Shown: positions 14,279 through 24,900 of the stretch, one piece after another
How positions within the stretch are numbered: position 1 is the stretch's first letter
Layout: every line of letters begins with the position of its first letter
Assembly: GCA_013397435.1 (NCBI GenBank)
Contig: VZRG01001041.1
Coordinates: 62,001 to 126,000 of the forward strand
Source of the DNA: Erythrocercus mccallii
Lineage: Eukaryota > Chordata > Aves > Passeriformes > Dicruridae
DNA length: 64,000 nucleotides
Reading direction: 5' to 3'
Program-made: the position numbers and the translations under genes
The notes under the pieces: model-generated
The model's input: only the letters and a program-made list of their open reading frames with translations
What the model was told of the DNA's origin: nothing
Databases searched by the model: none

Positions 14279-15702
14279 TGTTATAAATGAAAAATTGCCA
14301 ATCCGAATTTAATGAAAAATAAAATTATTTTATTGGTTACAATTTCAGATAAAATTTGTAAAACAGAAAAATGAGCCAATGAATCCCAATATCCCAAAGC
14401 ACCGGCCCGGGGAACGGCGCTTGGTGGCACAGAGTCTGCGTCAAAAGGACACTGTCTCTGCGTCCATGAAGACGTGTTCTGCGGTGTGGTTTTATACTGT
14501 TTTTCATAGCCTGGGGCTGAGGTGTACAATGAAGAAAATAGCTTTTCCTGGTGGAGATGAAGTCATCCGTAGTTGGACAATGTAGCTTGAAGTGAGCCTG
14601 GGTGTCTCCTGGTTTTGGGTAGAGTCTGTTTGTGTTTTATGATGGCTGTACTTGAGGTTGGACAATAGCTTTGATAGCTAGTTTCTGGAGACTTATGGCT
14701 TGGCTGTTGAGGCTGTGCTTCTCCATTGTTCTGTTTCAGGATGCTCATTAGTGCCTCTCTCCTCGGTGATTAGGCGAAGTTGCCTGGGCAGTTCGTGTTA
14801 ATGTTATCTCTGCTGCCGGTGAGCTGCGTCTATGCCATCTGCTGCTTCTGCTGTAATATGTGAACTTTCCCGGAAAAGCCTAACTTTTGCATAGATGCAT
14901 TTTATACAATCTGACAAAATATTGTTCTAGATGAAAAACCGCCAATTCAATTTTTAATGAAAAATAAAAAAAAATTATTTACAATTATTTACAAGTATTT
15001 ACAATTATTTATAAGTATTTACAATTTCGGAAAAAATTTGGAAAATAGAAAAAAAATGAGCCAACGAATCCCAATCCTGAGGAGCCGGCCCGGGGTTCAG
15101 CTCCTGGTGGCACAGAGTCCGTGTCAAAACAACACCCTCCCTGCATCCACGAAGATGTGTTCTGCGAGGTGGTCTTATACTGTTTTTCATAGCCTGGGGC
15201 TAAGGTGTACAATGGAGAGAATGGGTTTTCCTGGTGTAGATGAAGTCATCCGTAGTTGGACAATGTGGCTGGGAGCTGGCCTGGGTGTATGCTGGTTTCA
15301 GGTATAGTCTGGTTTTTGTTTCATGATTGCTGTACTTAAGGCTGGACAATATCTTCGATAGCTGACTCCTCATGGCTGATGGCTCAGCCGTTGAGGCTGT
15401 GCTTCTCCTTTGTCCTGCCTCCGGACGCTCGTTAGCGCCTCTCCTCCCGGTGATTCCCGGAGCTGCCCTGCCGGTTAGTGTGAATGTCTCTTATCAAATG
15501 CTGCCGGTGAGCCACACCTTGGCCATCTGCCGCTGCTGCTTTGGTATGTGTGCTTTTCTGGGAATAAACCTGACTTTTTAAAAGGTACATTTTCTACAAT
15601 CTAACAAAAATATATTATAACACGAATCACACCATAAATTCACTTATAACAATTATTATAAAATATCGTAGCATGAATTACATCATATGTTCACCTATAA
15701 CA
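14279..15702 (-). mobile_element. Tandem pair of endogenous-retrovirus-type LTRs with target-site duplication
   Basis: Two head-to-tail copies (14279-14922 and 14923-15702) share the same order of blocks. Read on the minus strand the element starts TGTTATA and ends TATAACA, a perfect inverted TG...CA terminus. It is flanked by the 4-bp direct repeat GAGC (14275-14278 and 15703-15706). Each copy has a TATA-like box (TATAAAA at 14496-14490; TATAAG at 15179-15174), and the left copy has AATAAA at 14334-14329. So U3 is on the right and U5 on the left. A 4-bp duplication is typical of class I (gammaretrovirus-like) elements. No gag, pol or env sequence lies between or beside the copies. The short open frames inside are not genes. 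Confidence 0.8.
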
Positions 15703-15706
15703 GAGC

Positions 15707-17699
15707 TAAAACGTCCAAATCACCGATCATAGTGGTTGAGCCAGAGCTTCTCGGGGGAGGAAGGGAGAATGTCAACCTGTGCAGCAGCATCTCAACTATC
15801 ACTGAAATCTCCTTTCCCACAGATGATCATAAAAAATTCTGCCAATAAGGAAAAGCTTGGACTGTGATTGTAATATTTCTTTCCCAGAAGGAAGTTGTGA
15901 CTTCATATGTGTTGAGCAAAGCCTGAGACCTCCAAACACTTCTTGCATTTAGATGCAAAATCTCAGTTCCAATGAAATTGTGGTCTAAATAGTTCATCAA
16001 AACCTGAAAAGTAACGTCATGTTAAAGGGTAAAAGGCTGATGTATCTGGGAGTAAATGCAGATAATTTTATTTCACTTATCATGGGGCAATAAGGAGCTC
16101 AGAGAGTTTGTAGAAATGACAAGCCAGCCAGTTAATCTATTCCTTAGCCAACTACTTTGCAGTGCCCACAGCCTAGCTCTGGTTGCAGAACACTGCAGCA
16201 GCCCAGAGGGCTGGAGAGAGAGAGGGGAGCCAGCACTGTTGTTTGCTAGGAACTCCTGCTAACAAGAGAGCAATGCTGAAATGAATTTGTGTAGTAATAA
16301 TGTCTCTTGCCCTCATCACCTCACAAAGAGTCATCCTCAATAGAACTCACTGACAACATGGTGTCTCAAAAATTTGCCAATAACTTTGTATGACACCCTA
16401 TTGTCACAGCAGTTAAATGTCAGAGGGTGTCAAACTGATAAAACTGCTGTCTTAAATGTTCAATTACTCTTCTAATTGGAGGAACTTATCTTCTCTGCCA
16501 GTTGCGCATTATGAAAATGCACACAAATAAGTGTGATAATCACCAAACACTGACCTTTTTAAAAGGTCAATTTTGCAGCAGCAGAGCACAACTAAATACA
16601 CTATTTGGGGAGGAGAGGTGCTATACAGTGGAAACGAGTAATTAGGCTGTCCTCATGATGAAGATGCTGTTACCAAAAAAAAGCTCTTCTGTGATATAAT
16701 CACATATAAATATTGGAAATAGGTGAAACTCCACTAGCATGTCTTGCTCTAGATTGTTCTCTGCTATGCCTCTGCCTCCACTGTCACATAGTCAATAACT
16801 TTCTGATTTCTGGGATGGAAAAAAATCAGCTGAAGTAACTCACAGAGCACAGTTAGTCAGAGTCAGTTTCAATGGCCCTGTGATCACTTCAAGTTACAGT
16901 GTCTGATCTTGCAATCTGGTCCTGCTGTCTACTGGGAGCATTTGTCCAGGTCTCATTAACACTGGAAGGAGATAACAGCTTTTAACTGATTAGATTTTTT
17001 TTTTTTTAGGTACTTTTACCTCCCCTATTAGTATTACTTTTTTCCCTTTTTCAGTGCTATCCTAAAACGCAAATCAAATGTAATGTAGGATAGATGCAGC
17101 ACACAGCTCTGACACTGATGCAAAACATTGATGCATCCTATTTCAGTGCTCGAACTTCTGAAATATGTTTCTCATGAAATTCAGCGTTATATTGTAAATG
17201 TTATATGTGGAACAGGTTAAAAAAAATCAGTTCTGATATGGCTAATTCCAAATGCATCTACTTCTATAAATTCCTTGGTTTAGTACTTGTGTAGTAGCTG
17301 CCTCTCTCCTGAGAACATGACTCTGTGATCCCTCTTGAGATTTGTACTAACTTGTACACTGGCTTCCGCATGCAGAAGTGTCTGATTAACACCAAGCAGT
17401 TAAACTTAATGAGGTATTTAAATATAAATATGTTACTTCTCTTTTTTTTACCAATTCTTTTTCCTTAGAAGACAAACCCTGATATTACAAGTCTACAAGC
17501 CAGGAAAAACTAATTTTTACAGCACCTGTGACTCTCTTTTCTTCAGAAAATAAAACCGTATTCTATTGCCAACTGCTTTAAAGGCTCCTGTCAAACACTC
17601 AAGTAACTCACTTAAGTCAGCTTACTTCCATACTTCTATTCTTTAAGAAATTGAATCAGTAGGAGATGGCATGAGGACATATTGCCAGCCAAGAACCCT
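15707..17699. other. Intergenic, nothing recognised but one inverted repeat
   Basis: Contains the inverted repeat TGACCTTTTTAAAAGGTCA at 16551-16569; otherwise no supported feature. Confidence 0.6.
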
Positions 17700-18145
17700 T
17701 CAACCGGCTCATCTGACTACAGCCAAAGTGTTAAAGGTCGCTGAGGGAAGGATTAGTATTTGGTGTTCTGTACAGAGCCCGTGCAATCATTTCTGGTGTT
17801 GCTTTGAGGCACGATACACGGCAGAGCAGGAGTTTAAGGGATATTGACCAAACCCCGTTGGTGCCAGGCCTCTGTGCCGATTGCTGTGTTCTGGTCAGGC
17901 AGGAACAGGGAAAAACATCTGGAGGGCGAGGACTTGGGAAAGAGAATATAGTCGTGCAAGGCTCCGCTCTGAAGCTTCTTTTGCAGAGCTCGGCTAAACG
18001 TGATCAAAGGGGGTTAAAACACAGCAAACCCCGCAGTCCCTCCCAGCTGGTTCCCCGTGCTGCGGTGTCCCGGCGCCACCTCCCGGGGGCTGCGCTCCTC
18101 GGCGCCCGCACCGCACCCGGCTTTGCACAGACCCTGCGGCCACCT
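17700..18145. promoter_or_regulatory. CpG-rich block downstream of KIF20B, possible promoter
   Basis: CpG is depleted across the flanks, but here it rises steadily and peaks at 18031-18140, with about 13 CpG in 110 bases including CCCGGCGCC and CTCGGCGCCCGC. A 141-codon plus-strand open frame (17804-18229) overlaps, but has no recognisable domain and is probably a by-product of base composition. Could be a small CpG island of an unseen transcript. Confidence 0.4.
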
Positions 18146-18369
18146 TTGGTCAAAGCAGTTAGTTTTCCTCTCTCACAGCACCAATTTGGTTTCAACCACG
18201 TTCAAATACTTGCTGTATTTCATTGCTGAAAGATCATCCCAAAAATATTCTGCTCCCCTTTTCACTTTAACTCAAGAAAGTCACCCCCTCTTCATCAGCT
18301 CTCTGATCAAATGGTGCCACCATTCCTCCTAGATTTAAAGGCTTGACCTCTATGAAGTAGTGTCCTCAT

Positions 18370-18833
18370 TTTCCTTCCAGAAGCCTTTATTTTGTAAGTG
18401 GAGTGCCATATGGATGAAAAAAAGAAAAAGCAATCACCAAAAAGGAGCTGAAGTTGAAGCAAGCAATTTTTTGAATATTTTAGAAGAGCTTAAGGATATA
18501 CAAGTATACAATATACTAATTTCTTTCCGCTCAAAGTCAAGGCAGACAGGCTGCCTGAAAAAAAGCAATTTAAGCCATTGTCCACAGGCATAGCTCTTAC
18601 TGCACATTGAGTAAGTTATGAACACTTCCAAAGACGTTGTTCTTAGTAAACAAAAAAGTTTCACACACAAGCTTTTTGAACTTCTCAATTTTAATGAAGT
18701 CAAACCAATTCTATACAGCTATATACAGATTTTGAAGCATGACTTAAATATCTATTGCTTCCTACATACAACGAGCTGGAATAATAAAATGGGAATAGGT
18801 CCCAGCTAAGAAATATAAACACACTTTGCAAGG
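18370..18833 (-). other. KIF20B: KIF20B 3' untranslated region (approximate)
   Basis: AT-rich sequence from the stop codon to just past the AATAAA at 18391-18386. An ATTAAA at 18695-18690 could give a shorter form. No introns or further reading frame are evident. Confidence 0.65.
18386..18391 (-). promoter_or_regulatory. KIF20B: KIF20B polyadenylation signal AATAAA
   Basis: Canonical AATAAA on the minus strand about 440 bases after the stop codon; the only canonical hexamer I found between the stop and the CpG-rich block. Confidence 0.6.
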
Positions 18834-18911
18834 TTATTTTGCTAATCTTGATCGTAGCCGTCGCTTGATGATTAGATGATCGCTTTCTTTCTCTTTTTGT
18901 TCTACAAGGAT
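18834..18911 (-). CDS. KIF20B: KIF20B exon 33, C-terminus and stop
   Basis: 25 codons and TAA. Encodes ESDHLIIKRRLRSRLAK, the conserved basic C-terminus. Too short to be seen by ORF length; found from the conserved end and the TTTTTTAG acceptor at 18912. Confidence 0.94.
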   Translation of the reverse strand: MLVEQKEKESDHLIIKRRLRSRLAK

Positions 18912-21900
18912 CTAAAAAAGATGGATTAAAAGACAGATATTCAGCATTTCTTCAGAGACAAAAGACATTCATTTTCTAGACCTGTGTGCCCAACAGAATA
19001 GTTTGTTCCAGAATCTGTTTCCAGAGTTTTACCTGAGTCACCCTGGTGAAATTCACCCATTCACTGAGCAGTGGAACAGGCTGGCCAGGGAAGTGGTGTA
19101 AACACCATCCCTGGAAATGTTCAAAAACTGTGTGGATGTGGCCCTTGGGGATGTGGTTTTGTGGAGTTAACCCAGTGATGTTGGGTTAACAGTTGGGCTC
19201 AATGGTCTTGGAGATCTTTTCCAACCTTAACAATTCTATGATTCTATTACCTTTTTTTGTCAGGGGTCTCCAGGACAGAGAGACAACGTTAGTGCATCAT
19301 GACAAGCAACAAATTCCATAAACATACAGAATCCCATTTTAGCTGGAATAAATACCAAAGTCCAAAGAAAACTATCTGAATGCCATTCTCACTTCTAGTC
19401 TATAATATTGATTTTCTGATACAGGAAGTGTTCGGAAAACATTTTAAGCTCAAATTTCTCTAGCTTTCTCTGACTTCCTCAGGATTCAGTCTTCCACCTT
19501 TTCTTTCACTTTCAAGCTTCTTAACTCATTTTGCTGAGCACTTCTGCCATTTTCTTCTTCCTCCTATGGACAGCACTTTGGGTTCTGCTGCATCCATTCA
19601 TACAATTTACAGAAAATTCAACAGGCTACTTTAGTATGGGCAAATGCTTACCATAGCATAGGGAAGAAAGGATGGAACAGAATGAAGAGATGTACTTCCA
19701 ACAGAGCAGAAGAATGCTCAGCACTAGAGTTACTGTCTAAACCATAAAGCTGGATTTCTGAAACAATACATCAAACTCTGGCCTGCATGACTCTTAGACT
19801 GGTTTAGACAAAGCCACAAAATTAAAACCCATCCGCAAGGCTATTTAGACTGTGTTTTTTAAAGCATGGATGTAGCCACATGCTACTATGCCCAATATCA
19901 CCTGGGCTTAAACGGAATTGAGAAATACCTTTGGTGATCCCTTGTAAAGTTAATTGTACATGCAGACCTTTATTTGTGGATGCTTTACTGGTCTCTATTT
20001 CCATTCTCCCTTCATGCTACACTTAAATGAACTGCAAGTACTGGAAAAAACAAATTAAGACTTCATTGCTGTAGCAGAGAAAAAGTAATCCTCCACACAT
20101 TACAAGATATCTGTGAGTCCAGATGTGAAGGTATCTCTATGATTGCTGCATCACCTATACAGTCAGCAGTCAAAGAAAGATAGGTGAGAAAACAAAAAGT
20201 AAAATAGCAGAAAGAAAATACCAAAAGGAATGGTTAGGTAGAATAAATATATAAGTTGGTATTTTCAAACCTCTTCTGCAACCTGATTAGACCTTCAGAT
20301 TTGTCTTTTTCCTCTAATAGTTAATTTTAAGATTACAGAAGAACATTACAGTGGGCAAAACAGGAATCTTAATCACTTACTGAAGAACCAGGGATATCCA
20401 GAGGGCAAGAAATGTCAGTTGAATACAGCTTTCTCTTAGCTCGTTTTGGCTTGAGCTCGTTTTCTTTGACATTTTCTGGTTCTGCAGATTTGGGAGAGCT
20501 TATTGTCTCAATAAGCTTCTTTGCTAAAAGACAAATTTTATCATAAATACATGCCATGGTTTTGTGATCATCAAAATTCATTAATAAAGTAGGCTTTATT
20601 AAAACAGCTTAAAAATTAAACCAGTGTAGACCAAAGCTCAAATATAAAGCTTCAGAAGTGGTATTTGACTACCAGTTTTCTGTAGGTGGAAGCACTTTTC
20701 TGTAGCTTCAGGTGCAAAAGCTTAAAGGACACATTTAAATAGCACATTAAAAATCAGTTAGGACTCAGATCTCACTGAGGTCTTAAAGATGACTAAATTG
20801 AACAACAGGCTTAACTTTAGTGCTGACAGAAGCACAGTGCACAGCCAATTTTTCTGTACCTTATTATAGTTTTATCAAACTACTACTAACTCTATAAAGA
20901 GAAGAGTATGTGTACCAGAAAAAAAAAAAGAAAGAAGCAATACTATTATACAAAGAGGGAAACCATACAGGACGTGGTAACAAAGGTTACAACACAAAAC
21001 TCATTTGCTCAAATTCAGTATTCAAATTAAGGATGAAATGTTAAGTAATCTGGCTTTGGTTTCCATTGATAATACTAAATACTGTGCTCCTGGAACCAAT
21101 ATGACAAACAGACATTTAAAAAAAATTTCACACAGTTATTATGTAGACTGTATTACGTCAGATAATTTAAGATGTACTCTGTAGCAGGACAAGCTTTCAA
21201 GTTGGTATAGGAGTTTATTTTAACTGTCCACATTAAAAAATTACCAACTTTGTTTTAAACAAATAATAGTGTATTTTAGAATTAATATTGGTGATTCCTT
21301 GTACCCTCTGTAATTTTATTATTTTTTAAAATGCACAATAACCCAGAGATCATTCTTACTGTAGGAAAGAATAAAAATACATCCTTCAACTGAAAGTCCA
21401 AGCAATTAATCTTCCCAAGGCTATACCTAAACTTAACAAGATCCATTAATTGCTCTATATTCAGTTAAATGAAGCCCTCCAAATATTTTCATGAGTCACT
21501 GGCATTCAGATTTCATAGAATTAATGTACATCAAAAAACATTAACAAAGTCTCCACAGCAACAAGGGATTGCTTATAGAACAAGGTAAGATTTGGAGTTT
21601 GGTTTCAACCCTCGATTTTTTAGAGCAGTAGGGCAAGTTTTTAAAACTGTCTTTACATGTAAGAAAGTACAGAGTAACTGCAACATTTTGGGCCTAACAG
21701 TTATCATTGCTTTTATGATAAATATGGAGATACTTCACATTTCATCTTTCATTCCACCTGGTTTATATTTCATGCTTAACCTAAGTTTTAGAGTTATGTG
21801 ACCCAAACAACCATGACAATCTTTTCTTCTCTGACATTCTACAACAGCCAGAGAATAGGCAATAAGCCTTATTTATACTGTACAAACCTTTAGAATGAAT

Positions 21901-24900
21901 AATAGTAGGAGAACTTTGGAAAAAATCACCAATTTTCTGTAGTGTCCCATCTTTCTTCTTAGCTGACTTTTTATTTAGAGTAGATTCTTGCCTTCTTAAG
22001 GGGTATTCTTTTCTAAGAGATTGCGTAGTAGCCATCTGTACAGAAATACAGGATCATGGTTTAAGCTGAAAACTGACTTAACCCTCAAGTTTCATTTAAT
22101 TTTATTTTACTTCAACGTTATTTTCAAGCTGACATATTGAGCTTTGCTACTGACACCTTTGTTCAATTTAGTAATGATATCATTACAGCAAGTAATGTAG
22201 ACAACCTCATGTCACAGGTAGAAGAAAGAAAATTGCCAAAGATTCACAAAATACACTTAAGAGCATGAGTTATACAGGAAACAGAGGTTGCTTTTTGTAA
22301 AAAAAAAAAAGCAGATTCAAAGTTGTGGAGTATTTTACTAGACAAGCTAATTATAATTATATTAATTATAATAAAAAAATCTGATGGGACAAATAAATCT
22401 CTCACTCACCTGAACCTGCCCAGGTTACTTCTACGGACTAAATCTTTTTATAATTGCCATATATATAGATATACTTCAGTTTTAGTTCAAAGCCACTGCC
22501 TATAACATCACATTCTAATAACATGCTCAAACTAGTCTTTTAATCTACTCAATATGCAACATTCTCCCCTTTGAATCACTGCAGCTGGGACACTACACAT
22601 TCTTGGCAAATACAGAGCCTTTGGTACATAGAGCCTAGTAGAAAGACACCATAAATTTTGAAGAATCCCGTTGAAATACATAGATAAGGATATGATAATT
22701 CTGCATAAGATTATTTGTCCTTTTCATAAGTCTATCTTTACAGAAAAGGCTAAACTGACTTCAAAAATGGAACAAAAATCAAACCCTTTTTTTGTTGCTT
22801 GTAGAAGGTGAATCAGCCTTAGGAGGTTTTGCATTTCTCTTGTTCTCACTTGTCACAAAATCCTAAAGAAAATTAGAAGAAATTATAATTGATACCAATG
22901 ACCACTTAAACCAAAAGAAATGATTTTCTAGAAGTGATCTGTAATTCCACAGATCAGAGTCGGAGACAGCAAGAAATGGCACTATCTGGGAGAGAGAAAT
23001 GTAAAAGGTAAGAGGAAGTGTAAATCAGGCACAAGGAGACGGAGTCTGGATCAGCTGAAGTCTATGACCTTATTCAACACAGGCCAGAGATGCACCACTT
23101 GGGAGACATGGGGTTTAAATGACACCCTACATAAATCCCTGGGATGTCAGCAGAAAATAAGTAGTTAGAGTTTTACTAAATGATCATAGTAATAAACTGA
23201 AAAGCTGCACAACAGATTTTCTCAGTCAGTCGAGTTCACACCTCATTCATCTCCACACTTTTCCTTTTCCTTCTTGGCTTGAGCATTTTAACTGTAACTG
23301 GTGAGGTGCTGCCCTGGTGCTTCACCTCCATCTTATGGGGTTGCAGAGGTGTGAACTGGATTTCCATCTCTGGTTTTGGGAACCGACTCGTTTTTCCATC
23401 CTCTGTGGACACTTCAGTAGAGTCCAGGACAATTTCAGAATGGTCCTGCAAGTATATGGAAATTGTAAGGAAACAAGTTTTAAACTAACTCTGAGTTAAA
23501 TACTATATAATACATATCACCCCCATGTCCCAGTGGATTGCAAAGTAAGTGTTCTATTTTCCAGCTGTTAGCTTTCAGAACACAACAGGAGTGAAGAAAT
23601 CAACTACAGCAGAGTTTAAGCCTTATTATCTAAAACATTTTTTGTTACATTTTGAACTCTTTTGTATCTATAATCACAGAACTTTCCTTGCTGAACTCAG
23701 CCTGATAACTTTGTTTCCAAGTAATTTTTTCCCAAGGCCAGTGATTGTCTCCATCTTAACTCTGCTTCTCCTTAGGAACTAGGCAGTAATAGCAGCTTTT
23801 GTGAGAAAAGTATATTTCTGTAGCTTGTCTTCAGGGAGTTCTCTTCCCCTTCTAGAGAACTCCAGCTGTTCCTCCTTATGTTTGTTCACCCTGAAGGGTG
23901 AACCTCCTTCCTCTTGAAAAGGAAGAAAAGCTCATGGAAAGCCAAAAGGTAGCTCTCCAACAGCCTCTGCTGGTATTCTGAGAGGGAATCTCACCCAGAA
24001 TCCCAGAAGCACTGCATTCCCAGGAATACACACTAATAAAGGTGCCCAGGAATAGTTGGTGTCCTCAGTGAACAAAGCTACACACAGGTTTCCTAAGTGG
24101 AAGGAAGCAAACCCCAGTCAGCCCTGCTACTGGGTCACACATTTAAAAGGGCTTAGTTTTTCCCCAGATGATCAGTGTAATAAGCAGCCACTTCATATGC
24201 ACCACAGAGGTAAGTTTTCAAGAGCACACAGCTGAAGTCAGATATAATTATTCACATGATTATACTATACAGCTTTTATTTCTACTTCTATGCACACTTC
24301 AAACACTGGTTTGATTTTGTTTTAAGTAGGATGCAAGATACTGTTTTGTTCTTATGACCCTCATTTGGGCTGGTTGATCACAGAATCATTTTACTACACA
24401 ATAGGTGACATCATGAAAGTGGTTTGAGTTGAAACTCCCTTAACACTGACATAATCAAACTGAGATGACACTACAAATAACGTCTCCAAAATCTCTAGAA
24501 TGTGGACTAGTTAACTAGTTTGTGCTTCAGGTGTAAAGTTCTATAACATATAGAGATGTAGTATTCATTTAACTAAAGTGCTTCTTTTCTGAGAGTAGGT
24601 GAGAAAGAATGAATAAGAACTCAGAACTGATGATACAGGTAAAGTATGGAGAAGTTTTGGGAGATTTCCAAACTATATACAGAAACATATGTACTGAAAA
24701 ACCCAAGAGAATTATAAACATACCTCTTTGTTTACAGACTGATCAATTTTATCTTGTCCTTCTTCAGGTAAAGGTACTTCTGCCAAAGACTGAGGATTTT
24801 CATGGTTAATCTGCTGTTTCACTTCCTTTATAAAATCGTCTTTCTCAGCCAGCTGTTTTTTTAGATCTTCTATGTCAGTTTCCTTATCCTAATAAACACA

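Noticed and set aside
14281..15307. Open frames of 60-116 codons in the LTR pair
   Set aside because: They lie over LTR U3/R/U5 sequence, recur in both copies with different breaks, and match no viral protein region.
17804..18229. 141-codon plus-strand open frame in the CpG-rich block
   Set aside because: Basic and proline-rich residues follow from GC content; no family recognised.
24376..24480. Possible minus-strand CR1 tail (ATCACAGAATCAT, GGTTTGAGTTG)
   Set aside because: Only two short similarities; too diverged to call.
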